64,000 bases of DNA from CBDCWO01 sp965223405 (GCA_965223405.1 CBDCWO010000006.1:4836001-4900000), one strand, 5' to 3'; positions 27,106-37,266 are shown, counted from the first letter of the stretch. Notes: generated from the letters alone by a model not told the origin. Numbers and translations are program-made.

Positions 27106-29604
27106 ATGAAATCCCAGATAATGGCATTAATTGTTATAGTCTTCGGGTGCTGTTTGCTTACTAAGTCTCTTGCTCAAACTACTTTTCCTAATCCAAAAAT
27201 CACCAAAAATGAAACCATCCAGGGAGATTTAATCTTAACCAATTACGAGGTGCGAACTATTCAAAATACCCATCTAAAGGTGTTGGGAAAGGTTATAGTT
27301 GGAGACAGCAGTCAACTAATTATTAGGCAATCGATTGTTGAGGTCGATGACCCCAAAAATTTTGGAGCAGTTGCCTCAGGATCAATAGAAGTAATTCATT
27401 GGGGTCGGCTTTTTGCGGATACCACGATTTTTGGTGCTGTGGCTGTAGGAGGAGTGGATCCGGCAAACGCTGAATCTCTTAAAAGTGGTGACCTAATCGG
27501 AGCAGGAAACTCTCAAGTAAGATTGAATCATTGTTTTTCACAAACCCAGGGATTTTTTGACCATGCATCGGCAGTGATAAAGAATTCCTATTTGATACAG
27601 GAACCACTGGGCTTGATACATGTAGAGCAACAATGTAATGTAACCCTTGAAGACTGTGAAATCGGCGCAATATTCCTAGACTTACCTGAGTCCATCGAAT
27701 ACAATATTGATTCACTGGTACCGGGTTACCACGAATATTGGTCGGCACGAGAGTTCATATCTAACCAATTACCTTATCAACTAATTATGCGGCGATGCAC
27801 CCTCAATGACAACGATGTCGGTTATGATGGAGGAATGGAAATGGGATGGAACCTTTCCTTCAACGCGATATATAGCAAAGCCAGAATCACCAACAGTAAA
27901 CTCAACAAAATTATTTTTGGATTTCCTAAAGGTGAACCGGCTATTGCCAATGGATTGAAGATCAGGGAACCTATCAATTTTACCCTCAACAACATTGTTA
28001 TATCCAACACCAATGTTCAAACTCAATGGGGCATTTTTGTTGAAGAGGCACCTGCAACATTGTCAGATTGTGAGGGACTGTTCATTTTTATGACTGGTGG
28101 AACGGCACCTGTAAATGTGATTAATTCTGAGGTTTATGAAATAGATCCTCGTAAATACCGGGGTACCATGATATTTGATCACTCAATATTTGGAGGAGGT
28201 TATGAAGTATTTGATAGTTCGCATATTTTTCTCGTGGGATCGATTCGAGCAAGGAATCCAATGGCTATTTTAGATCCCACTTCCAAAATCACCAGGATAC
28301 ATGAGTTTAATATATTGTTCGACTCGGATGGTTCGCCCTTTCCTCCTTTTCCAATGCGTATCATCCAGGACAGTCAACTCATCTGGGAAGGTGTAGCAGA
28401 TCTTACAGGGAAGGTGGAAATTGAAATCACCTATGATTTGACTAACTATCAAGACGATTGGATTATTGAATCTACCGAGCCTACAGTTTCGCTGCATAAA
28501 AAATTCGGATTGAATGCTTCTAATCCAATTACCATCAACTTGAGAAAAGAAGAATTAGATACTGTATTCCATCCGGTTGTCCATGTAAAACCCGGTGCAA
28601 CAGAATTTCCTGATGGTTCCCGATTCCATCCTTTTCCAACCATTCAGGAAGCCATTGACAATTCATCCGGTGAGACCATTCTATTACCAGCGGGAATATA
28701 TTCGGGAACAAAGCCACCAGGGGCGGACCAGGCCATTGTCACCTTAAGTGACCAGGTTCACATAATAGGAGCTGGTGCCGATTCGACGATCCTGGAGGCA
28801 AAAGTTGTAGGTGAGGCATTCCAAAATGCATCGATCACTGGGATTGAAGTGAAGGAAGGGTTCCATTTCTTAAATGCGTCGATAACCATTCGGAATTGTA
28901 TCGTGAGTAAGCACAGTGATCATGCATTGATTGGTGTAGGAGGTAACCTTTCCATCTATAATAACACTTTTGTTTCCAATGCAGGCGACGCTACTTTCCT
29001 CACGGATTCCGCGGTTGCTGACATTCGAAATAATATTTTTGTCTCTAATGATCACTTTGGAATTGAAGCTCATCTAGGAACTATTGTCCAAGCTGATTAC
29101 AACAATTTGTGGGCAAATGGAGACAACTATGTGCATGCAGACCTGATCGGACCCCATGATTTATCAGTTGATCCACTTTTTGTAGATACCGAGGAAGAGA
29201 ACTATCGATTAGAAGTCGGATCACGTTGTATAGATGCAGGTGATCCTCGGATTCAATTTAATGACCGCGATGGTAGCCGTAATGATATGGGAGCATTAGG
29301 TGGGCCTTTTGGAAGAACTACTACCGCAAATAATTTGACACCTACCGATAATATAACACTGTCTGTAACCCCCAATCCAATTACCAATCAGGCGAGGATT
29401 GACTTGTTCATTCCAGTAACGGATCGCGTCCATCTTGCTATTTACGACTTAAAAGGCAAATTGGTCCAAACCTTAATGGATAAATTATTTTTCAAAGGTG
29501 AGTATGTCTTATCCTGGAGTAGCGGCAATATCCCGAGTGGGTTATTCATACTCAGATTGCAAGCATCCTATGGCTTGGTCACGCAAAAGATGGTTGTGTT
29601 ATAG
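27106..29604 (+). CDS. Large secreted beta-helix protein with T9SS sorting domain
   Basis: 832 aa from the ATG at 27106, which opens a clean signal peptide (MKSQIMALIVIVFGCCLLTKSLAQ). A GTG 51 nt upstream is rejected because it would bury that signal. The middle is low in motifs. About residues 510-770 form a right-handed parallel beta-helix (FPDGSRFHPFPTIQEAID, then NNTFVSNAG and NNIFVSND repeats), as in DUF1565/pectate-lyase-like proteins. The last ~75 residues (SVTPNPITNQARIDLF...YDLKGKLVQ...GLFILRLQA) are a type A T9SS C-terminal domain that directs export through the outer membrane. Substrate is unknown; polysaccharide binding or cleavage is typical. Confidence 0.78.
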   Translation: MKSQIMALIVIVFGCCLLTKSLAQTTFPNPKITKNETIQGDLILTNYEVRTIQNTHLKVLGKVIVGDSSQLIIRQSIVEVDDPKNFGAVASGSIEVIHWGRLFADTTIFGAVAVGGVDPANAESLKSGDLIGAGNSQVRLNHCFSQTQGFFDHASAVIKNSYLIQEPLGLIHVEQQCNVTLEDCEIGAIFLDLPESIEYNIDSLVPGYHEYWSAREFISNQLPYQLIMRRCTLNDNDVGYDGGMEMGWNLSFNAIYSKARITNSKLNKIIFGFPKGEPAIANGLKIREPINFTLNNIVISNTNVQTQWGIFVEEAPATLSDCEGLFIFMTGGTAPVNVINSEVYEIDPRKYRGTMIFDHSIFGGGYEVFDSSHIFLVGSIRARNPMAILDPTSKITRIHEFNILFDSDGSPFPPFPMRIIQDSQLIWEGVADLTGKVEIEITYDLTNYQDDWIIESTEPTVSLHKKFGLNASNPITINLRKEELDTVFHPVVHVKPGATEFPDGSRFHPFPTIQEAIDNSSGETILLPAGIYSGTKPPGADQAIVTLSDQVHIIGAGADSTILEAKVVGEAFQNASITGIEVKEGFHFLNASITIRNCIVSKHSDHALIGVGGNLSIYNNTFVSNAGDATFLTDSAVADIRNNIFVSNDHFGIEAHLGTIVQADYNNLWANGDNYVHADLIGPHDLSVDPLFVDTEEENYRLEVGSRCIDAGDPRIQFNDRDGSRNDMGALGGPFGRTTTANNLTPTDNITLSVTPNPITNQARIDLFIPVTDRVHLAIYDLKGKLVQTLMDKLFFKGEYVLSWSSGNIPSGLFILRLQASYGLVTQKMVVL

Positions 29605-29638
29605 CGAAATATTGTAAAGCTTATCCTAATGAAAATAC

Positions 29639-29748
29639 TTATTTGATCTCCTTAAGAAAGTCAAGATCAATTGGTTGTAAGTTTTCGTGATATGGCTTGC
29701 TATAGACGACGAGGTCTTTTCTCATTTCGTGCCGTAGAAGGGATAGTT
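29639..29748 (-). repeat. 110-bp gene-tail remnant, copy 1
   Basis: On the minus strand this reads as the C-terminus of a protein: LSLLRHEMRKDLVVYSKPYH, continuing to DFLKEIK and a stop. A second copy at 32988-33096 differs by about five bases and a one-base indel that breaks the frame. No intact parent gene is in the window, so both look like leftovers of duplication or recombination. Confidence 0.6.
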
Positions 29749-29867
29749 TAAACAGTGAAAATATCCGAATGAACAGTAGTCATGGCTGACAAAAATGCAT
29801 CTACTTTCATCGTTGAAACTACCCCCTCATTTTTCTGCTTCTCATGTAATGATTTTTGACTAATAGT

Positions 29868-30903
29868 CTAGTTTTTAGGTTCACTGAGGTTGTACTTTAG
29901 GGAGGGTTTGACTCTAATTTGATTATTTTCTATAATCAAATCCTCTGATTCATTACCGATGCTCACTGCTAGTATAATACTTTTTGCAAGTAGAACTTCA
30001 ATATTTGCACCTATTTCAAGGTAATTTTTTTCACTGGACCAAATAATTTCACCACCAATATTGGTACGTTTGCCCACATGCCGAATACCGATTCCAAACA
30101 TGGTTTCATTAATGTCATCCGTGTTGGGATGCATCGTGTTTCTGACCATGACCAGTCCAAGAACATTTAGTCCTTTTCCAAAAATTATACTGACCAGTTA
30201 GCCAAATTTGGTTTCGATAGTTAATAATACTATCTCTACTAAGATTACCGTTCAGAGATCGTTGTGCAATGGCTGCACCGATGGATACCGCACCTCCATT
30301 ATTATCCTTTATTCTTTCTTTAGCATTTTCATATGCTTGAATTAATGATGGAATCTCAACGAGCTCTGAGTCGATGGAATCGGGTTCATTACCAAATACC
30401 GGCTGCACTGGATTTTCTTCAGGAATCAATGCTCTATCAATATCTCTACCTAAATCCTCATCCTTTAGCAAATCAAAATCATCAAAAAGAGTAATTTTGA
30501 TACCCCCACTAAGAATATTATCATTGGCAAATGCTTCTGTCCTGGTACTGGCAAAAGACAGTTGTGTATTAGCTGCCAGTCGGGTTAAATAATTTTCTTT
30601 ACCACGATATTCATTAATACTTTTCAACCGACCTCCAAATACAAAAAAAGGATTGAAATCAGCGGCAATCCCACTTTCTTGTTTATTATTGGATACAAAA
30701 TTATTGGCGATGTTTAATGCGAATTCCTTTGCTGCACTCCCTCGCATTACGGTTGCCGGATTGGCATCAACAATCGAGAAGGCAGGGCTTTCCGGAACAT
30801 CGTAGTCCAATTTGTAATGGTATGCCGGGGCACTACTGGATTGAGCCCATGCATTTCCTTGGATTATGAGGATAAATATAATAACTATTCCATTTCGGCC
30901 CAT
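29868..30903 (-). pseudogene. Frameshifted outer-membrane-type protein
   Basis: Two overlapping frames together make one ~344-aa protein. The first (30903 to 30115) has a signal peptide ending in NAWAQ, then strand-like segments (FFVFGGRL, TRLAANTQLSFAS, IWLTGQYNF). It shifts at a run of five A on the plus strand (30180-30184). With four A the frame continues YNFGKGLNVLGLVMVRN and joins the second segment (to 29868), which ends in barrel-like strands (GIGIRHVGKRTNIGGEIIW). The likely product is an outer-membrane beta barrel. The break may be a real mutation, slippage or a read error. It is the last gene of the minus-strand accessory block. Confidence 0.6.
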
Positions 30904-31325
30904 AGATTATCTATTTGAGATTGAGAGATTAAAGTAAATGCAACCTGACCCTTATGTCGCCTGGCCTTTCCTTCGGCGCATGTTGGATACTTATTGTTGT
31001 AGCGGATATTGCTGGTTGTTATACATTTTTGAGTTCCCTGGAAGAATTCCAATTTAACACTAGCTTTTTCTATTGCCTCTATAAATGAACAACATTGGAT
31101 TATCCAGGTAATGACTAAGCCTTCAAATTGATCCGGGCCGGTATTGAGAAGAAAGCTCCATACACCATCATCTCCGGTTGAGCCTTCATTTTTTTCTATT
31201 ACATCAGCTTGGTCATCTTCTACTTTCCAGAGCCAGCATTGTGCACCAGATCGAAGTCCATTTGAGACAGTGAAAACACATCGCACTGCCTCTTGGTTAG
31301 AATTTATTAAACAATAATTTGGCAT
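30885..31325 (-). CDS. Hypothetical protein, cysteine-containing, 146 aa
   Basis: No family is recognised. No signal peptide or membrane helix. It contains seven Cys spread through the sequence (including QCC near 77-79) and strand-rich segments (WSFLLNTGPDQFEGLVITWIIQCC; SVKLEFFQGTQ), suggesting a small beta-rich domain. It overlaps the start of the outer-membrane-type gene by 19 nt, so the two are coupled. It ends ...SQSQIDNLWAEME. Confidence 0.5.
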   Translation of the reverse strand: MPNYCLINSNQEAVRCVFTVSNGLRSGAQCWLWKVEDDQADVIEKNEGSTGDDGVWSFLLNTGPDQFEGLVITWIIQCCSFIEAIEKASVKLEFFQGTQKCITTSNIRYNNKYPTCAEGKARRHKGQVAFTLISQSQIDNLWAEME

Positions 31326-31703
31326 AATTTCTAAATTTTATTTTAGTTAGAATGATAGCTGTGACGGTAGCCTAATAGGTTAAGCTGTATGCGTAAGTAA
31401 TTATCGATAAAATCCTATTGTGATTATTTCTATATCTAAAATCAGTTCATCATTTCTTAATAGGCGTGTTTTGATTGCTTCAATTGAAACATGTTAAATT
31501 TAAATGCAGTATAACCTTTGACTTTCATCGTGTAAACTGGTAGTAATTCAAGAATACCAATTCTGGTGAATAAGCTATATCATCATATATTGGATTGCTA
31601 AGCAACTGAATTGTGGAAAATATTTATGCGATCATGAAAGAAAATCTTTTTTGACTTAATTTGCCGCAGGATATATGTCTCAGTTTTTGACATTAATTGA
31701 GAC
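31326..31703. other. Non-coding stretch inside the accessory block
   Basis: 378 nt without a credible gene or hairpin. It probably holds a promoter or leader for the 146-aa gene downstream on the minus strand, or marks the boundary between two transcription units. Confidence 0.3.
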
Positions 31704-32009
31704 TTAAATCTTCATCGTGTAGGTTTTATTGGCGAATGGTCCGGGATAAATTTTTAACGGTACTGCTTCCCCTGAAAGCAATATTGCCAGAATAACTATA
31801 ATAATTACACCTATTGTTCCAACCGCAAAAAGGTAAGTTATCAGCCCCCTGGCAAAATCTATATTGGCTAGATTTTTTAAGGTTTCACCTTTGTCAAATC
31901 CAAGGACATTTGCAGCTATTAGCAAAATCACAGTAACAAGGATGAAAACAGCAATAAAAGTAATGGGGTTTCTCCAGTGAGATTTTGAAAGTGGATCTTG
32001 ATTTTTCAT
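31704..32009 (-). CDS. Small two-helix membrane protein
   Basis: 101 aa with two hydrophobic helices (about 17-37 and 55-80) separated by a short charged loop (DKGETLKNLANIDFARG). The ends are short and polar. No family recognised. It sits between the 266-aa membrane protein and the 146-aa protein, all on the minus strand. Confidence 0.5.
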   Translation of the reverse strand: MKNQDPLSKSHWRNPITFIAVFILVTVILLIAANVLGFDKGETLKNLANIDFARGLITYLFAVGTIGVIIIVILAILLSGEAVPLKIYPGPFANKTYTMKI

Positions 32010-32167
32010 GTTTGGGGAAGGTTTTTAAATTTTGTTTGTGGTCAAAATATACCGAGACAAAGAGGATATCTCAATATCATTTTGATTCTTGTATAATGGC
32101 GCAGCATGATTTAAGTGAAAGAGGTCTCTAAAAGAGCTGATTAGGTTGTATCTTTTTTGGTTAGAGT

Positions 32168-32968
32168 TCATTTTTTCAATCCTTCTACTACCAGCACATT
32201 CTTATACGCTACATGGGTGGTTTTGCGCCAGCGATCTAAATAAATCCAAAAAGTGAGGAAAACAAGCAACAACCAACCGATTCCAAAACCAAGCAAACAC
32301 CATTGGAAGCCAACGATCCGAAGTAATGATATAAATCCACCTACTGCGAATACAATGGCCATAGACCGAAAAAAACGGGCCGTTCGATAGTATCTTTCTA
32401 CCTCAGCAAACATCAATTCATTCTCAACCATGAGTCGGCGATAAGAATATTGAAAGGCATTCAGGACTTGATGTTTATAGCCACCAAGCTCTTTTGGGAT
32501 TCCATGAAGCGACATTACTTTCACAACTTCAACGATGAGATTGTGTGTGTCCACGAGATGAGGTAGAAACCACGCTACGACCTTCTCCAGCTTAGTTTGA
32601 TCTTGCAGTATCGATTCTTTTGCCATTTCGGTAATATGGATAATTGTTCGTTCACTATCTTTCTCTGTAAATGTCTGGGACTTATCTTCGGCAAAATCCT
32701 TATCAAGGCCTAGAACCCTCCTTTTGATGCGATCGTACTGTGCATCAAGTTTCGAGCCCAATATGTAAATCAAATAGCCAACAAAATAGGAAGCAAAGAA
32801 GAGGATAACGCCAGTAAACCAATCGTTTGTCCACCTATGGAAATGTTCATAAGTTGTACTTCGGTCGGCAAAGATTAGTACGATACAGAAGCACATCACT
32901 GCTCCGGGAATAATGACTGTAAATATCTCCTGGAGACTTATACTTAATGATTCAAGGATAGACTTCAT
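32168..32968 (-). CDS. Four-helix membrane protein of unknown function
   Basis: 266 aa. Two N-terminal helices (about 13-33 and 50-70), a central cytoplasmic helical region of ~120 residues (about 71-195), and two C-terminal helices (about 200-222 and 224-245). The basic C-terminus is DRWRKTTHVAYKNVLVVEGLKK. No catalytic motif. The long helical domain between hairpins recalls membrane components of bacterial conflict systems, but I cannot name a family. Confidence 0.55.
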   Translation of the reverse strand: MKSILESLSISLQEIFTVIIPGAVMCFCIVLIFADRSTTYEHFHRWTNDWFTGVILFFASYFVGYLIYILGSKLDAQYDRIKRRVLGLDKDFAEDKSQTFTEKDSERTIIHITEMAKESILQDQTKLEKVVAWFLPHLVDTHNLIVEVVKVMSLHGIPKELGGYKHQVLNAFQYSYRRLMVENELMFAEVERYYRTARFFRSMAIVFAVGGFISLLRIVGFQWCLLGFGIGWLLLVFLTFWIYLDRWRKTTHVAYKNVLVVEGLKK

Positions 32969-32987
32969 GGCTATTCAATATGCGATA

Positions 32988-33096
32988 TTATTTGATCTCC
33001 TTAAGATAGTCAAGATCAATTGGTTGTAAGGTTCGTGATATGGCTTGCCATAGACGACGAGGTCTTTTCTCATTTCGTGCCGAAGAAGGGATAGTT
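32988..33096 (-). repeat. 110-bp gene-tail remnant, copy 2
   Basis: Near-identical to 29639-29748. It reads MRKDLVVYGKPYHE and then shifts frame relative to copy 1 because of a one-base indel. It lies between the 143-aa and 266-aa membrane protein genes. Confidence 0.6.
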
Positions 33097-33122
33097 GCCG
33101 AATAATTATTTCACCTCTTATT

Positions 33123-33554
33123 TTAGATGTCTTTTTCATTAAGAGCATGCGAAGGAATAAATTTAGAATAAGGACAAACCAAATTTTTCTTGATAGTTAG
33201 ATACATTTTGCGGGTTTTGTTTCCAAGAAATATTCCATTACCATTATCAAAATACCAATCAGTCAGTGAGTGGTATAGTCCAACCATTTCTGCATCTGAG
33301 AGTGGCCCCTGCGGTATTTCCAATGGATGGTATTTTTCGAGTCGCATCGGCATGGCAATTTTAGTGATTTCGAAGAGTCTTTTGTACGCTTCAATTCTGC
33401 CATCAGCAGATTTTTGTTTCACTTGTCTTCGATAATTATACAAAAGGACCATCCCAATAACAGTCAAACTTCCGGTTATAATTAGGTCCAGAAGGTCAAT
33501 AGTTGATTGACTTATGAGAAGATTGAAAGAAATCATTGAGTATGCTAATGGCAT
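33123..33554 (-). CDS. Single-helix membrane protein, hypothetical
   Basis: 143 aa with a hydrophobic N-terminal third (one helix about 24-41, possibly a second before it), then a soluble domain (DGRIEAYKRLFEITKIAMPMRLEKYHP...LYHSLTDWYFDNGNGIFLGNKTRKMYLTIKKNL). The pattern matches small membrane proteins of Bacteroidota with no assigned function. It is the downstream neighbour of the CYTH-like gene. Confidence 0.5.
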   Translation of the reverse strand: MPLAYSMISFNLLISQSTIDLLDLIITGSLTVIGMVLLYNYRRQVKQKSADGRIEAYKRLFEITKIAMPMRLEKYHPLEIPQGPLSDAEMVGLYHSLTDWYFDNGNGIFLGNKTRKMYLTIKKNLVCPYSKFIPSHALNEKDI

Positions 33555-33724
33555 AAGTTTCTTTTTTTGAAGATGATTTGAACTTAGTCTTTATGTTTGA
33601 AGATTGTTTGGAAAAGCTAATTGTTAAACCAAATGATCACAAACCTATTTCATTTCCGGAAATCCAGATTTCACTCAAACTTTCAATCTTAGTACACAAA
33701 TTATCCGTCCGATTCCAACAACTT

Positions 33725-34336
33725 TTAGGGATAAAATTTTGCAAGATATTCGGCATATCCCATACGATCCATCTTATCAAAAAGCTTCGATTTTAGTTTT
33801 AAAAAATCCATAGTATCTATAAGGTTATCTTTTGTTGATCGGTAAGTCCCAAATGCTTCCAATCCAAAAGTATATACTTCATTATTGTTGATAGTTAATA
33901 TGGAAAGCTCAACGCTGCACCCATCATCGGGAAATCCATTTGTTGGGTTAACATCGCCATTGTTTTTTGAAATTTCAAATTTTTTCAGGTATCTCAGTTT
34001 TTCAACTGTGATCCAGTCTGAGAGCAAATTGGCAGGAATGGAGTTAAGTATATTGTTTTGTTCTACTACGCTCCATTTTGCCCAGTGCTCTATTACACCA
34101 ATAGAGGGCATAATTTCATCAATATTGGATTTAACTTTTATCTCATGTCTTCCTTCCCTAATTTTGACACTAGAATTATGGCTTCCGGTTTTTAAATAGT
34201 AATCGGTTCGTTTTTTTTCATGCCTTTTTGGATAAATTTTTTCACCCATAAATGGAAGGCTTTTAAAAAGAGACAAGAGTTTATCTTTATTATAGGAAAA
34301 CCACCTGATTTCGGTACTGTAATAAGGGTTTTGCAT
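33725..34336 (-). CDS. CYTH-like protein (triphosphate tunnel fold), short form
   Basis: 203 aa. Elements in CYTH order are STEIRWFSY at the N-terminus (in place of ExExK), RTDYYLKTG, VKIREGRHEIKVKS, WITVEKLRYLKKFEI, and SVELSILTINNNEVYTFGLEAFG near 140. CYTH enzymes hydrolyse or cyclise triphosphates in a beta-barrel tunnel lined by Glu, Arg and Lys. Several of those residues are present, but the first motif is incomplete, so activity is uncertain. A second CYTH-like gene lies 5.7 kb upstream in the same block. Confidence 0.45.
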   Translation of the reverse strand: MQNPYYSTEIRWFSYNKDKLLSLFKSLPFMGEKIYPKRHEKKRTDYYLKTGSHNSSVKIREGRHEIKVKSNIDEIMPSIGVIEHWAKWSVVEQNNILNSIPANLLSDWITVEKLRYLKKFEISKNNGDVNPTNGFPDDGCSVELSILTINNNEVYTFGLEAFGTYRSTKDNLIDTMDFLKLKSKLFDKMDRMGYAEYLAKFYP

Positions 34337-34566
34337 ATTTCAGAATGTTATTAAGCGTATAGTAAAAAATGAGTTTTTTTGAATAAGCATAAATGCTTTG
34401 ATAAATAGTCTTTGAATTATGGATGGTATCTAAGCACATTGAAAAGAATTCCTAATAATCTATATGCCGAGACCAGCGAATATTATAGGTACTAATTTTC
34501 GGAATCTTGGTTCTAAATTAGAAATTTTTAAAACTATATTTTGATATTCCATACAACAGCTGCTTG

Positions 34567-35257
34567 AAGTTTTAGGAATTGAGTGAATTATGATCTGCAG
34601 CCCAATAAATATGGGGATTGGGGTTAAAAACTTAAGAAATAAGTCGTTACCTGGCACAAGTTCAGGTTGTTTAAGATTATTAATTCGTTTAGCTCCTGGG
34701 TAAATTTCATTGCACACATGATTGAGTGAAAGATAAAAACATAGAAGTCCTTTAAAAACTATGTTTAATATCGAGCACAATGCTTTGCGCGCAGGGTTGA
34801 AAGATTTCTACGATTTCGAACCATTTAATATTTCGGCTGCCTTTGGATTGACATGCCTATTTTTATAAACTAAAAACGCTAAATTCGGCGATAAATGGGC
34901 ATTATTCATTTTAGCTCTGGATGCCTAAAATTCCGTTAAAAACAAAATAGTGTCTGAGCTAACCCTATTATTTATGTCAATTCCTCAACCCATAAGTTAT
35001 CAACTTAGGCTAACTTTGAGACAGGAACCATTACCGAGTTTTATTTTGTTTAGGAATTTTAGGTATTCGGAGCGTTAAAAAATGAATACAGCCCTTGTCG
35101 CCTACGCTCCATAGCCAGCTATGGCGACGGAGCGAATTTTTGGTCCTTTTGTTTCAAGACAAAAGGACAAAATAGGATACAATTAAAGTGTACAAAAGGC
35201 AATAAATCATTTTATTTAATAATTCACTGATTTCTAAAGTTGTGGATAGTTATGATT
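34567..35257. repeat. Long direct repeat, copy 1
   Basis: Two blocks (34567-34745 and 34896-35257) match 42263-42437 and 42595-42957 at high identity. The 150 nt between the blocks is unrelated in the two copies. The second block has two tandem hairpins: CCATAGC-CA-GCTATGG (35109-35124) and GTCCTTTTGT-TTCAAG-ACAAAAGGAC (35143-35168). Inside the divergent filler is a protein-like frame (34761-34868, 35 aa) of unknown origin. The gene-free stretch 34337-35353 holds nothing else that I can identify. Confidence 0.8.
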
Positions 35258-35353
35258 CCATACAAGACAATATTATTATTGAACAGCTCAAACAAAGTAA
35301 AAACCGAAAAACCAGAACAGTAATGAAAGTATCAGCATTCCCAGATAATAAAC

Positions 35354-35887
35354 TCAAGCATCCTTATAGAAAAGAATTTTTCGAATGCTAAACTCTTTTT
35401 CATTGCTTAGATACTCCTTCAAAAATTCTTGTGGGATCTTTTTTGCCTTCAATTTTTGTTCGGTATAGATCCAGCCAATATGATCGTAATAGGGAAATTT
35501 GCCTTCTGAGTGGTGACCATTTAAATGGTCTTCCAATTTATCACTGTTAAGAAATAAAGATAACCTGCGTTCTCTACTGCTAACCATCCGCAAATGTTTT
35601 CGCCACCAATAATCCATAGCCCAAAACATTATGGGGATCACTCCACTAAGGAGGATTAACCAATGGGTATAAGGAGCTTCCTCCTGTTTCTCAGTTATAA
35701 ATTTTACCAGAAGTACCAAGCTGCCACCCCAAGTTAAAAAGGCAAAGTTTTTAGTTTTATATATAATATCATCGAGATTTTTCACGGTTTCTCGAATTGC
35801 ATCCATTTCTTTGAGAATAATTTTTTCTCTGAAAGATCGCATGGGGTTTTGTTGAATCTGATTGGGGCTTGGAGTGGTAGGAGCCAT
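35354..35887 (-). CDS. Two-helix membrane protein with cytoplasmic helical ends
   Basis: 177 aa. After an N-terminal helical segment (RSFREKIILKEMDAIRETVKNLDDIIYKTKN), two helices (about 49-65 and 75-92) are followed by WWRKHLRMVSSRERRLSLFL and a polar C-terminal domain. This hairpin-with-tails layout resembles 2TM effector proteins of conflict systems in shape only; no family match is claimed. It follows the DUF4062-like gene by 161 nt and precedes direct repeat copy 1. Confidence 0.5.
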   Translation of the reverse strand: MAPTTPSPNQIQQNPMRSFREKIILKEMDAIRETVKNLDDIIYKTKNFAFLTWGGSLVLLVKFITEKQEEAPYTHWLILLSGVIPIMFWAMDYWWRKHLRMVSSRERRLSLFLNSDKLEDHLNGHHSEGKFPYYDHIGWIYTEQKLKAKKIPQEFLKEYLSNEKEFSIRKILFYKDA

Positions 35888-36048
35888 AGTAAATTAAATT
35901 GTATTAGTTCTGAACCAGTGTTTCCAATGAAGTTGATTAAAAATTATATTGTTTTTAGTTTAAGATATGTTTTTAAACGACTTCAATATATAATATACAA
36001 TTAGAGCGGTCACACAATTAACTTTATAATTGTGGTCTTTAGAATTCG

Positions 36049-37170
36049 CTAACCTGATGCCATATCTCCTCCTTCGATGATCGCTTTCAAAATATGATAT
36101 CTCGCCCTGGCTCGATTCTTAATTTTAGCTAGCTCGTCAGTTGAATTACACCAGTTTACGAATAACCAAAACTTAGATCTTAGGGCACTTGGAGTTTTGG
36201 AATTCGATAATAGGACGAGTTGGATGTGCGTATCTTGTTCCCAGACGTATAAGCCAAAATCATCGGCCATAGCACTCACATCCGGGAAACCGATCAGATT
36301 CTTGACTTGTGTTTCAGTTGCATTTCCATAAACTCCGATAAAGTGGATAGGGCCGAATTTAGGCTTTCCTTTTTTGGGAATGGTAATAATTTCATGATCT
36401 TTCAAAAAAGGCCGGCCTGCAAAAGCTTTAGCATCTGAAACCGACATATGATCGGGGATTCCCAATACATTGATTTCGAATTTGTTGAATTCCGGATTCT
36501 GATTGGTTAAGTCGAGTAAAATTTTTGTGATTTCTTCATTTCGCTCTTCATATTTTAGCTTTTTCCAATCCAATGAGATCCGGTTGTCTGAATCAATATT
36601 GAAATATAAATTGGCTATTTTTAGTCGTGCCGATACATTCTTAAAAATGACCTTTTGAACTGTTTTCAAAAGGCTACGTTTAAATCCATCCATAGTCTGG
36701 TCCTTGGCACTTAGTTTCAAGGGGTTGGTAAATCGATTCAGTTGATCCAGGTAGTCTTTAAAAAGTTGATTCCTTTTGATCTCCTTTTTGTCTACGGATT
36801 CTATGCTAAAGTAGTTGCTTATATCAATAATTGCAGTTCTTCTCGGAGAAATGGAATAAGACACATCAAATTCTGCATGGCAAATCCCTAAGTCGATGCC
36901 ATCAGGTGCCCATCCAGCCAATCCATTATAAAGTGCAATGCAAAAGTCTGAGGACCGTACTTCCTCCAAACAGGTATTGTAACTATCCTCTGAGGCGTCT
37001 GAAGAAAAGTCCTCATTGATCTTTACTTCAAAGAAATCCTGGCCTAATAACTGATTACTCTCTAACTCTACTTTAATGAATTTTCGAATTTCCGTTAAAG
37101 GATCTCCAGGAATTCCATTGATGTGAACTACATCGTTATTTCTACTGGAAATGAATACTTTGAATTGCAT
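36049..37170 (-). CDS. DUF4062/TIR-like N-terminal domain protein
   Basis: 373 aa. The N-terminus MQFKVFISSRNNDV, with IRKFIKVELESN, a predicted strand FFEVKINEDF, EEVRSSDFCIALYNGLAGW and GICHAEFDVSYS, follows the DUF4062 (TIR-like) pattern. That domain usually lies at the N-terminus of STAND-type sensors. No P-loop follows here. Residues about 150-373 form a separate alpha/beta region (FKRSLLKTVQKVIFKN; GRPFLKDHEIITIP; FIGVYGNATETQVKNLIGFPDV). It could be a sensor or effector in a conflict or stress system. Specific activity such as NAD cleavage is not evident. Confidence 0.45.
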   Translation of the reverse strand: MQFKVFISSRNNDVVHINGIPGDPLTEIRKFIKVELESNQLLGQDFFEVKINEDFSSDASEDSYNTCLEEVRSSDFCIALYNGLAGWAPDGIDLGICHAEFDVSYSISPRRTAIIDISNYFSIESVDKKEIKRNQLFKDYLDQLNRFTNPLKLSAKDQTMDGFKRSLLKTVQKVIFKNVSARLKIANLYFNIDSDNRISLDWKKLKYEERNEEITKILLDLTNQNPEFNKFEINVLGIPDHMSVSDAKAFAGRPFLKDHEIITIPKKGKPKFGPIHFIGVYGNATETQVKNLIGFPDVSAMADDFGLYVWEQDTHIQLVLLSNSKTPSALRSKFWLFVNWCNSTDELAKIKNRARARYHILKAIIEGGDMASG

Positions 37171-37266
37171 GGTATTGGGGTTAGCAACATGAGGACATTA
37201 ATTTTTTAAGGTCTAAATTTTTGCATTTATTATAATTAATGAAGTAGAAATATTATGCAATCAGGG

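Noticed and set aside
34460..34780. 106-aa minus frame in the long direct repeat
   Set aside because: It covers repeat copy 1, and the matching sequence in copy 2 does not keep the frame open, so coding is unlikely.
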